Assembly: GCA_002404995.1 (NCBI GenBank)
Contig: DHKY01000014.1
Location: forward strand, 148,097 to 212,096
Reading direction: 5' to 3'
Length of the DNA stretch: 64,000 nucleotides
Source of the DNA: Caryophanales bacterium UBA4682
Lineage (GTDB): Bacteria; Bacillota_I; Bacilli_A; RFN20; CAG-288
The notes below the pieces were generated by a model. The model saw only the letters and a list, made by a program, of their open reading frames with translations. It had not been told where the DNA came from and did no database searches. This document shows, one piece after another, positions 53,676-62,333 of the stretch. The position numbers and the translations under genes were made by a program. Positions within the stretch are counted from its first letter, which is position 1, and each line of letters starts with the position of its first letter.

Positions 53676-54336
53676 CCCTATCTCCATTCGTTTTCATAGG
53701 CTTCTTCTGATAATCTTTCATTCCCTTAATAGCCCCAGCTGCGACTGCCCAAAAATATAGACTTGCTACGCTGCAATAAGGAGAGAAACGCTTTCGGTAT
53801 TTTTCAAATAGCTTAGCATCGATATTACGATGATGGTAGACCCTTCTTAATCCTCTTTGGATTGCTAAATCATCTTTACTGAAGATATTTGGTCTCTGCC
53901 TTGAAAAAAGAAGGATCCTCTCAGCTGTCCAGACTCCAATTCCTTTTAATTGGCAAAGCGCATCAATTGCTTCCTGATCATTCCTTTTCTGAATAACATC
54001 CAAATCAACCTGTCCAGTATGTACCTTCAAAGCAAATTCTTTAATGTATTCCGTTTTTCTAAACGAAATCCCAAACGACTGCAGTTTTTCATTTGTAGAT
54101 TGGATGATCGAATCCGGATTTACTTTGCCAAGGTCATCTTTCCTTCGATTCCAGATTGTAGCCAGTGCTTTGTTCGATATCTGCTGGCCAATAATGTGAT
54201 GTATTACAGAAGAAAAAAGATCCGGATCTATTTCTCTTTGAATAGGCCCGATTTTATCGATGACTTCTCCAAGTCGCTGATCTCTGTTTTTGAGATAATT
54301 GGTTTCTTTTTCTCCGTATTTAAAATAAGAAATCAT
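53653..54336 (-). CDS. DNA-3-methyladenine glycosylase II (AlkA-like, HhH-GPD)
   Basis: A 227-residue base-excision glycosylase. The HhH-GPD module is LCQLKGIGVWTAEMILLFSMQRPNIFSKDDLAIQRGLRMVY; KDDLAIQ has the catalytic Asp. IHHIIGQQISNKALATIW is the family's N-terminal helix. In WTAEMILLFSMQRPN, AGG gives the two Met while the Arg before Pro is AGA; the reference family reads WTAEMLLIFSLGRPD. AAGGTGAAAA precedes ATG. Coupled to the Ogt gene: both repair alkylated bases. Confidence 0.93.
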   Translation of the reverse strand: MISYFKYGEKETNYLKNRDQRLGEVIDKIGPIQREIDPDLFSSVIHHIIGQQISNKALATIWNRRKDDLGKVNPDSIIQSTNEKLQSFGISFRKTEYIKEFALKVHTGQVDLDVIQKRNDQEAIDALCQLKGIGVWTAERILLFSRQRPNIFSKDDLAIQRGLRRVYHHRNIDAKLFEKYRKRFSPYCSVASLYFWAVAAGAIKGMKDYQKKPMKTNGDRDDKHKVL

Positions 54337-54466
54337 TTTTCACCTTTTTCTAGATTATATACAAAACGGAGTCAAAATGCATCAGCAAAAAATTGCAACA
54401 AATCGAAGACTTATAAATTCTGTTTTTTATTCTGCAATCAAGATTGTTTCTTAGTTCCTTAACGAT

Positions 54467-54496
54467 AAAAGCAGCCCATATCGTAAGGCTGCTTTT
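54467..54496 (-). terminator. Terminator of the C69 peptidase gene
   Basis: AAAAGCAGCC pairs with GGCTGCTTTT across CATATCGTAA, with T-run on the minus strand. Confidence 0.85.
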
Positions 54497-54509
54497 GTTA
54501 GTCTAATAG

Positions 54510-55967
54510 TTAGTTGTCAGAGCGTGAGAAGGAGTTCTTCCTTAGCCTCGAAGTAGAGTAGAGGACATTGTTGATGGCCTTATCCGTTTCCTTCTTAACC
54601 ATTTTTGCAATGGAATCGTTGATGTTCTCAAGTTCATCGACGGAAACAGCATCTTTTTTATCGGCATCATTGATCATCTTATAAGACTGTTCCCTGACTG
54701 CATCTTGATAACGTTCAATATGAATGGTGTTGACGTTGAAATGAGGATCGCTCAGAGCAGCAAGAAGACGGCTAGCCCAGTAGAAGCTCTCGGTTGAAAC
54801 CGTCCTTGTTGTATTGGAATAGTAGGAAGGAATCTTGTCTACATTGGTGAAGACAGGCGCAAAGGCGTTGAAGACATTCGAACCATAGGCAAGCCAGAAG
54901 ATAGACTTCAGTTTCTCTTTCGCGAAAGGACGGATTTCGGAACAAGAGAGGAAGCTAGTCCGATTGATGCCAATCGGACGGTACCTTGACCGGGTCTCTG
55001 GTGTCCCCTTCTTTCCATAGGGATCATAGATTGTTCCCTGATAATGGGAAGAAAGAATGTATTTTACTTCATTCAATGTGATTTTCCGTTCCGGAACAAG
55101 TGACCACGGCAAATCATCGGATTCCGGAGTATACCGGCTTCCGTTATCCCAATCGGTATAATGAGGATTGAAATATCTTAACCTATACCAAGCACGAGGT
55201 GTGTTGTAGACATGATCTGAATCGCTATGGCTTCCAAAGGCAAGACGAGGATTAAAACCATCATCCCTATCCAGCCCCAGGCAATTTTCTTCGACAAACT
55301 TACGGAGTCCTTTTGAACAGAGGTTTTCTTTACCGTCTTTTTCCGCATCCTCAAAGTCAAAAGAATCCATTCCGAACTGGTTCGGCATCACAACATAGCG
55401 ATCATCCGGAACACGCTTTGCAATCCAATTATGCCCGCCGATTGTCTCTAGCCACCAAATTTCGTTTTCATCGCTGAAGGCGATACCATTAGGTTCATAG
55501 GTCCCGTATTTTTCAAGTAATTCGCCAAGACGGATAACACCCTCTCTGGCCGAATGAATATACGGAAGAACAAGAAGAACAAGGTCTTCTTCTCCGATTC
55601 CACCTGGAACTGTTTTTCCGTTCTCCACATGTGGAACAACATAAGGGTCTGCACCTAAGACGCGCTCATTTGAAGTGATTGTCTCCGTTGCTGTCCTTGA
55701 GACATTGGCACTATTAATACCAGCTGCTGGCCAGACTCCTTCCTTCGGGTCGACATTAGGCATCATTGTATATCTTAACGGATTATCCGGAAGCTGAATC
55801 GTCAGCTTCCCGCCTTTGTTCTTATAAGTCCGGACTTGATCTTTTGGTTCGACGATGATCCTCTTCTTGACATGAAAATGTCCAGAGGGAGAATCATCAT
55901 TCCGGGCAATCCTAGTAGAACCGTTATAGCTTGCCTTCTTACCGACTAAAATTGTTGTGCATGGCAT
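54510..55967 (-). CDS. C69 family dipeptidase (PepD-like)
   Basis: 485 residues. The N-terminal MPCTTILVGKKASYNGSTMIARNDDS contains Cys3, the N-terminal nucleophile released by processing. GSTMIARNDD is the family consensus, with Met as AGG (55911-55913, complement) and Arg as CGG (55902-55904, complement). WWLETIGGHNWIAKRVPDDRYVVMPNQF and NPRLAFGSHSDSDHVYNTPRAW follow. No signal peptide. The enzyme cleaves dipeptides with broad specificity. GGAGATTG precedes ATG. Confidence 0.93.
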   Translation of the reverse strand: MPCTTILVGKKASYNGSTRIARNDDSPSGHFHVKKRIIVEPKDQVRTYKNKGGKLTIQLPDNPLRYTMMPNVDPKEGVWPAAGINSANVSRTATETITSNERVLGADPYVVPHVENGKTVPGGIGEEDLVLLVLPYIHSAREGVIRLGELLEKYGTYEPNGIAFSDENEIWWLETIGGHNWIAKRVPDDRYVVMPNQFGMDSFDFEDAEKDGKENLCSKGLRKFVEENCLGLDRDDGFNPRLAFGSHSDSDHVYNTPRAWYRLRYFNPHYTDWDNGSRYTPESDDLPWSLVPERKITLNEVKYILSSHYQGTIYDPYGKKGTPETRSRYRPIGINRTSFLSCSEIRPFAKEKLKSIFWLAYGSNVFNAFAPVFTNVDKIPSYYSNTTRTVSTESFYWASRLLAALSDPHFNVNTIHIERYQDAVREQSYKMINDADKKDAVSVDELENINDSIAKMVKKETDKAINNVLYSTSRLRKNSFSRSDN

Positions 55968-56040
55968 ATGATTATCAATCTCCTTTGTTATCTATTTTAG
56001 GCTATTTCAATTGGCAGAACAACAGATAGGATTGCAAAAG

Positions 56041-57033
56041 TTAGTGTACACTACCTTCCTTTATTACTTTTTTGACCCAGGCCTGGCTTGCTAAGTACCA
56101 CTCGATTGTCTTCTCCATTCCACTTTGGAAATCCATCAAAGGAGAGAAGCCAAGCTCTTTTTCAGCTTTTTCCGAATCTAATGCATAACGCCGGTCATGT
56201 CCAGGACGATCTTTGACAAACTGAATCGAGCTGACATCTTTCTTAAAATAGGAAAGAATCCTCTTTAAAACCTCAAGATTTGATTTTTCGTTTCTGCCGG
56301 CAAGGTTATAGATTTCACCATCCTTGCCTTTCTTTAAGATAAGTTCGATGCCTCGGCAGTGATCTTTGACATAAATCCAATCGCGGATGTTTTCACCGTT
56401 TCCATAAACAGGTATCTTTTCCTGATGAACCAGTTTTTCAATCACGACCGGAATCAGTTTTTCCGGATATTGATAGGGTCCGTAGTTATTCGAACAACGG
56501 GATATCGTAATGGGAAGTCCGAAAGAACGATGATACGCAAGAACAAGCCTGTCAGCGCTTGCTTTAGAAACGGAATAAGGGGAGGAGGGCTTCCTAGGAG
56601 AATCTTCTTTGAATCGAAATTTCGATTCATAAGAAAGATCGCCGTAAACCTCGTCCGTAGATACCTGATGAAATCTTTTGATAGGATGCCTTCTAGAGGC
56701 TTCTAGAAGAACGTAGGTTCCGAAAACATTCGTTGTGAGGAAATCATCCGGTTTTATTAGAGAACGGTCCACATGGGATTCCGCAGCAAAATTGACCACA
56801 TAATCAATCGGATAATCATGAAAGACTTTTTCAACGGCCTCCTTATTGCGGATATCGCCTGTGATAAATACGAAGTTTTTCTTAGGAAGGAGGGTTTGGA
56901 TATTGATCCTGTGTCCAGCATAAGTCAACGCATCAAAACAGATAAAGAAGTCATCCGGATATTTTTCCGTCCTCCTTCTTAAGAACTCACTTCCGATAAA
57001 TCCGCATCCGCCTGTGATAAAGAATGTTGCCAT
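56041..57033 (-). CDS. rfbB: dTDP-glucose 4,6-dehydratase
   Basis: A 330-residue SDR enzyme that converts dTDP-glucose into dTDP-4-keto-6-deoxyglucose for rhamnose-type sugars. MATFFITGGCGFIGSEFL is the NAD-binding loop; FDALTYAGHMINIQTLL, VVNFAAESHVDRSL, STDEVYGD, and YSVSKASADRLVLAYHRSF with Tyr-x-x-x-Lys follow. SRCSNNYGPYQYPEKLIPV is also diagnostic. AGG codes Met in AGHMIN and in LMMTEKY. ATG 57033 (AGGG upstream) is chosen; an ORF start at 57141 adds 36 unconserved residues. The other rml genes are not in the window, and the polysaccharide locus is 5 kb away. Confidence 0.95.
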   Translation of the reverse strand: MATFFITGGCGFIGSEFLRRRTEKYPDDFFICFDALTYAGHRINIQTLLPKKNFVFITGDIRNKEAVEKVFHDYPIDYVVNFAAESHVDRSLIKPDDFLTTNVFGTYVLLEASRRHPIKRFHQVSTDEVYGDLSYESKFRFKEDSPRKPSSPYSVSKASADRLVLAYHRSFGLPITISRCSNNYGPYQYPEKLIPVVIEKLVHQEKIPVYGNGENIRDWIYVKDHCRGIELILKKGKDGEIYNLAGRNEKSNLEVLKRILSYFKKDVSSIQFVKDRPGHDRRYALDSEKAEKELGFSPLMDFQSGMEKTIEWYLASQAWVKKVIKEGSVH

Positions 57034-57192
57034 TTGATTTTCCCTACTATCATTATACAAAGAAATCTCTTTTGGCCTTAGAAACAAGGCACATGAAAAT
57101 TTTCCTGGTGTGTAAAAAGAGAATCCGTCTTGAGCATCCATGAACGGTTTTAGAAAACTATAACTATAATATAAATAGAAGGAGTCAATGAA

Positions 57193-58404
57193 ATGAAGTT
57201 AACAAGAAAAATCACAGAAGATGTCATCTATGTCGGTGGAGAAGATCGAAAGATCAAGCTCTTTGAGCATCATATCCCTATTCAGAAAGGTGTCACTTAT
57301 AATTCTTATCTTATCTTAGACGAAAAAACGGCGCTGATGGATACTGCTGACCAGGATATCTCCCGCCAATTCATTGAAAACGTCGAAGGAGAACTTCGAG
57401 AAAAGAAACTAGACTATCTGATCATCCATCATAGGGAACCCGATCATTGCTATAACATCAACGAGATATTATTACGACATCCGGAAACAAAGCTGGTCGG
57501 AAACAGGAAAACCTTCCTCTTCCTTCATCAGTTCTTCCCGTCTTTAGATACCAATGGAAAAGAAATCGTTGTTAAAGAAGGAGATGTTCTGAATTTAGGA
57601 AAGCACTCACTCAAATTCTATAGGGCACCAATGGTCCATTGGCCGGAGGTAAGGAGGTCCTTTGAAGAAAGCGAAGGGCTCCTCTTTACTGCGGATGCCT
57701 TTGGAACCTTCGATACCTTAGATGGAAGACTCTATGCAGACGAATTTGATTTTGAAAAAGAAACCATCGAATCCGCAAGAAAGTATTACACAAACATCGT
57801 TGGAAAGTATGGTCCTTCTGTCCTAGCCCTATTCAAGAAACTTCCTAGGGATAAAGCAAATAGGATTCTTCCTCTCCATGGTCCGGTTTATCGTACGAAG
57901 GAAACTAGGGAAAAGAGGATAGAGAAGTATACCCTCTGGGCAAGCTACACACCAGAAGAGAAAGGTGTCAGGATCTATTACTCCACTAGGTATGGTGACA
58001 ACAAAGAGGCAGCCGATGCCCTTGCTATTAGGCTTAACGAGAAAGGCGCAAAGAACATCCATGTCTTTGACGTTTCCGAAAACGATATTCCTGAGATGAT
58101 TTCAAAAGCATTTGAGTACTCGAATCTGGTCTTTATCGCAAACACCTATAATGCCGGCCTCTTCCCTGAAAGGGAGAATCTTATCAACGATAGGATTCAT
58201 CAGAATCTTCAGAAGAGAACAATTACCTTAATTCAAAACGGAACTTGGGCTCCTACTGCAATAAAAGCAAGGAAAGATAAGCTGTCCACAGTAAAAACAT
58301 TCCAATTCACAGAAAAAGAAGTGACAATCAAATCTGCCCTGAATGAAGAAACAAGGAAACAGCTTGATCAAGTTGCAGAAGAAATCATCGCATCAAGGAA
58401 ATAA
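57193..58404 (+). CDS. fprA: FprA family A-type flavoprotein (flavodiiron protein)
   Basis: A 403-residue O2/NO reductase. The MBL-type diiron domain has HHREPDHCYN (variant of H-x-E-x-D-H) and MVHWPEVMMSFEESEGLLFTADAFGTF, with both Met as AGG (57652-57657). LFADE-type LYADEFDF and YYTNIVGKYGPSVLALFKKL follow, and HGPVY has the last His. A flavodoxin domain fills about 260-403 (IYYSTRYGDNKEAADALA; FANTYNAGLFP). GGAG lies 8 bases before ATG. It detoxifies O2 or NO in anaerobes. Confidence 0.94.
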   Translation: MKLTRKITEDVIYVGGEDRKIKLFEHHIPIQKGVTYNSYLILDEKTALMDTADQDISRQFIENVEGELREKKLDYLIIHHREPDHCYNINEILLRHPETKLVGNRKTFLFLHQFFPSLDTNGKEIVVKEGDVLNLGKHSLKFYRAPMVHWPEVRRSFEESEGLLFTADAFGTFDTLDGRLYADEFDFEKETIESARKYYTNIVGKYGPSVLALFKKLPRDKANRILPLHGPVYRTKETREKRIEKYTLWASYTPEEKGVRIYYSTRYGDNKEAADALAIRLNEKGAKNIHVFDVSENDIPEMISKAFEYSNLVFIANTYNAGLFPERENLINDRIHQNLQKRTITLIQNGTWAPTAIKARKDKLSTVKTFQFTEKEVTIKSALNEETRKQLDQVAEEIIASRK

Positions 58405-58409
58405 GAGAT

Positions 58410-59384
58410 TCAGTTGATATCCTGATAGGTTTCCTCCACGGAAACTGGATAGTCGATTAATTCCCTTCCATCGAGGTTTTCTTTATCAAGACTATATCTC
58501 TGTAAAGTACTGTTTTCGTATGTCTTGATATAGAGCTTTTTCTCGTCAAGACTATAGATAGAGGAATAGATTGTGTATTCATAAGATCCATTCCGCCTCT
58601 GGGATTCTCCAATCAGGGTCGAGACAGAATTCAAAAGATGAAAGGCAGTCGAAACATTCTTATCCTCATCTTCATATTTCACAGTATTCTGGAGAAGGAA
58701 GCTTTCCTTTACGAAACGAGAACTAGGAGATGAGTCACCGGGGAGACCGATTGCTCCCCTTGCTTTTCCATAAGCCGAAAGAGGAAGCTTATCCGAAAAG
58801 CGATTGATTGGTTCCTGGTTGGTCAGGTTCCTATAATTATTAATGTTGTACCTGTGATAATCAAAAGGCGGATTGTTGGTTAGAACCCGGTAAGGATTAT
58901 CATAGACTTTCCTTCCTTCTTTGGTCTGCTCGATAACAATACAGTCATCTTTGTCTGCCCTAATGAAGTGAAGGGTAGCTACTGGCAAATCTTTCGAAAA
59001 AGGAAGGTCTGCAAGATAGATTTCTTTCAGTGCTTCTTTTACTTCCTTCACACTCTTGTATTTGGAAAGAAGATACAATGGAAGTTCATAAGGAGCAAGG
59101 TTCCGCTTATTCTTCTTCTTATCTCCAAAATAAGCAAACCCAGGGAAATTAAGTCCTGCAAAAGAAAGTCCTTCTTCGTTTGCAACATCAAAATAGAAAG
59201 GATAGTTGTCCTGAATCCTTCCGACTCCATAGAGAGCATAATGTTCCTCCCTTGTTTCACAGGCTTTAAAGGCAATCGGATAGTTTCTTGGGACGATTAC
59301 GACATTCAAAGGAAGATCATAGTTAAGATCAAGATTCCGCCCAAAGTAATGATTCTTACTTACAAATGAAATGGCTGTGCACAT
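58410..59384 (-). CDS. cbh: Choloylglycine hydrolase / penicillin V acylase family (bile salt hydrolase)
   Basis: 324 residues of the C59 Ntn-hydrolase family. MCTAISF exposes Cys2 as the nucleophile. FGRNLDLNYDL, the ANEEGLSFAGLNFPGFAYF strand, EGMKVYDNPYRVLTNNPPFDYHMYNINNYMNL and GKAMGAIGLPGDSSPSSRFVKESF are diagnostic. Nine internal codons are AGG, each a family Met or hydrophobic site; ATG appears only as start. AAGGAGAAAAACA precedes it. This enzyme deconjugates bile acids, pointing to a gut habitat; a penicillin-acylase activity is possible. Confidence 0.93.
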   Translation of the reverse strand: MCTAISFVSKNHYFGRNLDLNYDLPLNVVIVPRNYPIAFKACETREEHYALYGVGRIQDNYPFYFDVANEEGLSFAGLNFPGFAYFGDKKKNKRNLAPYELPLYLLSKYKSVKEVKEALKEIYLADLPFSKDLPVATLHFIRADKDDCIVIEQTKEGRKVYDNPYRVLTNNPPFDYHRYNINNYRNLTNQEPINRFSDKLPLSAYGKARGAIGLPGDSSPSSRFVKESFLLQNTVKYEDEDKNVSTAFHLLNSVSTLIGESQRRNGSYEYTIYSSIYSLDEKKLYIKTYENSTLQRYSLDKENLDGRELIDYPVSVEETYQDIN

Positions 59385-59450
59385 TGTTTTTCTCCTTTTT
59401 TCTTAGTTTAACGGATTCCGGCAGAAAAATCAAAGCCAGCCAGACGCAAT

Positions 59451-59478
59451 AAAAACCTCAGGATATTACCCTGAGGTC
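59451..59478 (-). terminator. Terminator of the LacI regulator gene
   Basis: ACCTCAGG pairs with CCTGAGGT around a seven-base loop; T-run (from AAAAA at 59451-59455) on the minus strand. It lies just after the 59483 stop. Confidence 0.85.
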
Positions 59479-59482
59479 TTGT

Positions 59483-60517
59483 TTACTTTTTGGAAGCTTT
59501 TTCATCCTTTTTGTCAAAACTGCTCGTCAGGTAAGTGTTCTTCAGAACAACAGCATTTGCAACTTCGCCTCTCACGGGCTTACTCTCGAGTCCAGTCAAA
59601 TAACGATAGGCAATCTCAATACATTTTCGTCCTTGTTTAATCGGATATTGGCTGATTGTAGCAGAGACAAGTCCACTGTGCAGACCTTCCAGGACCTCAT
59701 TCGACTCATCGACAGCTATGACTTTCGGACGAAAGTTTTTTTCCTGGGCTACCGCTTTAAGGATTCCTTTCCTTCCAGAGCCAAAGCAGACCAGAAGATT
59801 CGGCTTGTCTTTTGCGATGCTTTCTTTGACCCTCTGATATCCCGTTCTCTCATCATCTTTTGTAGCCAGCGGTGTCAAGACATCGAAACTAGGATTGATA
59901 TTCTTTTTGAATCCTTCAATGCGCTGTAAGTGACCTTGGTGAGTCAAGGAGCCAATCCTGATTTGTATCCGATTTTTTGGCTTAAGCCTAAGATTCGCCA
60001 CATCCGCAGCCAGAGCGCCCGAATTAAAGTAATCACAGCCGACATATCCGATTTTATTCGGCGAAGAATGATCAATGGATTCAAAGATGACCGGAATATT
60101 CAGACTATTGATCTTATCCCTGATCTTCTTGTTCTCAGTAAGTGAGATGATAAGCAATTTTGTTTTCTTGCTCAGTGAATTCAGCGCTTTCCTGATTTCA
60201 CGCTCATTGAATATCGAAATCGGGTAGTTCTTCAAAGCAATTCCAGAATAACGATATTCTCCAGCAAGGGCTAGCTTCCTTCCGCGAAGAACATCATCAT
60301 ACGAACTATCGTTCTTCTTTGCAAAAACAACGGCAACTTCATAGGTGTTCTTCTTTCCATCATTTTTCGAATGGTTTTTCGCAACATATCCAGTCTCGGA
60401 TATGACTTTTTCTATTCTTTGGCGGACATCGACTGCAACATTGCCCCGATGATTCAATACGCGATCCACAGTTCCCCGTGATGTATTTGCTAGATTGGCT
60501 ATTTCTCTTATTGTCAT
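59483..60517 (-). CDS. LacI-family transcriptional regulator
   Basis: 344 residues. The N-terminal HTH is MTIREIANLANTSRGTVDRVLNHRGNVAVDVRQRIEKVI, with the LacI pattern A..A..S..TVsRVLN. The C-terminal periplasmic-binding-like domain (about 60-344) includes GYVGCDYFNSGALAADV, HQGHLQRIEGFKK and LLVCFGSGMKGILKAVAQ and binds a sugar or polyol effector. ATG 60517 has a weak GGAAAGAAA site. A start at 60586 would add 23 residues. No neighbouring sugar operon; it may act elsewhere. A target in the window is not proven. Confidence 0.88.
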   Translation of the reverse strand: MTIREIANLANTSRGTVDRVLNHRGNVAVDVRQRIEKVISETGYVAKNHSKNDGKKNTYEVAVVFAKKNDSSYDDVLRGRKLALAGEYRYSGIALKNYPISIFNEREIRKALNSLSKKTKLLIISLTENKKIRDKINSLNIPVIFESIDHSSPNKIGYVGCDYFNSGALAADVANLRLKPKNRIQIRIGSLTHQGHLQRIEGFKKNINPSFDVLTPLATKDDERTGYQRVKESIAKDKPNLLVCFGSGRKGILKAVAQEKNFRPKVIAVDESNEVLEGLHSGLVSATISQYPIKQGRKCIEIAYRYLTGLESKPVRGEVANAVVLKNTYLTSSFDKKDEKASKK

Positions 60518-60814
60518 TTTTCTTTCTTTCCATTTATATCGTATGGATAGATTATCTTTTGTTTTATCAGATGCTGATATAAACAAAGATTAGATTTTAT
60601 CACTTTTGAAGTTGGATGTTCTGATTTTTGCATTTGTCCTACTTACACAAGCTTCACGCTACTCTTTTAGTGGACGAATTCATTTAAATAAATGCCAATC
60701 AATTTATCACTTCCATATAATCTTTAAACTTGATAAAAGAATAGAGAAATCTAGCAAGCAGATATTCTTACGAATTTTTGTGAATTGTTGCATTTTTTCG
60801 TAACAGGAAGGGAT

Positions 60815-62067
60815 ATGCAAAGGATAAAAAGAGACATTTATCTCCAAAGATTAATCGATAGAGGACAAAATGGTTTGGCTAAAATCATTTCCGGAATTCG
60901 TCGCTGTGGCAAATCCCATCTTCTTAACACTATCTTTTATGGATATCTCAAAGAAAAAGGTGTGCAAGATAATCACATCATTAGAATCTCTCTCAATGAC
61001 GATGAAAACAGTGACTTACTTTTGCCTAAAGCCTTAAGCCGGCACATTAAGTGCAAAATCACCGACGACAGATTGTATTGTGTCTTGCTTGATGAAATAC
61101 AACTCGCAGATAATTTCGTTGGAACTCTAAATGGCCTTTTGAAGCTCCCAAACGTCGGTATTTATGTGACTGGAAGCAATTCTAAGTTTTTATCAACCGA
61201 TATCGTAACGGAATTTCGTGGTCGTGGGGATGAAGTCCGCGTTCTTCCTTTATCATTTTCCGAGTTTATGTCAGTCTATAATGGTTCCCCTATGCAAGAA
61301 TGGAAAGAATATTACACCTACGGCGGTCTTCCTCTTGTTCTTGCCCAAAAAAGTGAGGAAGCCAAAATGAGTTTCCTGAAAGGGCAACTCAGAAATGTTT
61401 ATAGGAACGATATCATTGACCGCCATTGAATCGAGAATGAGAACCAAATCAACGCAATATTAGAAATTCTAGCCTCGAGCATTGGTTCTCTTACAAATCC
61501 TTTGAAGATTTTGGGCACGTTTCGAAGCGTTGCTGGTTTACCCGTTGCAGATAAAACCATATCAAACTACCTTGCTTATCTAGAAGATGCCTTCTCATTG
61601 ATAAAGTAAAACGTTACGACGTAAAAGAAAAAATATATTTCGACCCCATCAAAATATTACTTTACAGATTTAGGGCTAAGAAACGCAGCATTGAATTTCC
61701 GCCTGCAAGAAGAAAATCACATTATGGAAAACGTGATTTGTCTTAAGCTTCTCAAGCGTTGATTTGCAGTGGATGTTGGAATTGTAGAAACCCCAAAACG
61801 AAACGAAAGAGGAAAACCGTCCGCAACTATGCTGAGGTGGATTTCATTGCAATCCGTGGAAACAATAAATTTTATATTCAATCGGCTTCTGAAATGGATA
61901 CCGGTGAAAAACAAGTACAAGAAAAGAATTCATTGTTGACTATTAAGGACTTTTTCAAAAAAACAATCATTGTCAAAGATGACATCAGGCACAAGCGCGA
62001 CGAATACGGAATCATCACCAGAAGCATATACGATTTTCTACTCGATGAAGCAAGCCTTGACTACTAA
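60815..62067 (+). pseudogene. Multiply broken AAA_14/DUF4143-type ATPase
   Basis: The ATPase part (60815-61429) has the P-loop GIRRCGKSHLL, SLNDDEN, VLLDEIQLADNF with Walker B, and GSNSKFLSTDI. It ends at TGA 61427 after IDRH, yet the frame continues with IENENQINAILEILASSIGS, then SNYLAYLEDAFSL, typical of DUF4143. Frameshifts follow near 61608 and 61655 (KYYFTDLGLRNAALNFRLQEENHIMENVI). Another TGA lies at 61761 (expected Gly of RGF). FAVDVGIVET and YAEVDFIAIRGNNKFYIQSA continue to TAA 62067. At least four lesions. ATG 60815 follows AGGAAGGG. Such genes are often horizontally acquired. Confidence 0.88.
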
Positions 62068-62124
62068 GCAAAAACAAATTCTTTCTAAATTGTAAAATGA
62101 AATGGGAATGGAGGGATAAACAAA

Positions 62125-62286
62125 ATGACCCCTAGGCTACCCCAAGGGGTCACCTGTGAGGGATATTTCTTTTGGATGTCGATGCACATGATGTCAAGTA
62201 CGGCCGTAGGCAACTCCTGTGGCATCCGCTCTTACAGAGGATGTAAGTTCGTAAAAAACGTCCAGATGTCGAAAGCAAAGCCATGA
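62125..62286 (+). other. 53-codon ORF with ribosome binding site and hairpin; unexplained island
   Basis: GGAGGG at 62110-62115 is 9 bases before ATG 62125. The ORF (MTPMLPQGVTCEGYFFWMSM... to TGA 62284-62286) overlaps a hairpin: GACCCCT (62127-62133) pairs with AGGGGTC (62145-62151). The region is more GC-rich than its neighbours and has short dyads (GGATGTC, GACATC-like repeats). Flanked by two pseudogenes. Could be a small gene, an RNA, or the end of an IS200/IS605-like element; I cannot decide. Confidence 0.35.
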
Positions 62287-62333
62287 GCTTTCCTAACTAG
62301 AAACTTATTCTTATTTTGATTTACAAACCAGTT

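Noticed and set aside
9564..60517. CGG or CGA might also be reassigned, as reported in other low-GC genomes
   Set aside because: CGG falls on conserved Arg in GSTMIA-R-NDD, LQTM-R-NL and NP-R-EAT, and CGA on Arg in TTM-R-VTIP and ES-R-INTPGT. Both remain arginine.
61427..61429. TGA inside the ATPase gene could mean TGA is reassigned to Trp, as in Mollicutes
   Set aside because: TGA is a real stop in several genes here (43247-43249, 45385-45387, 48597-48599), conserved Trp is TGG, and the family residue at this place is not Trp. It is one of several lesions.
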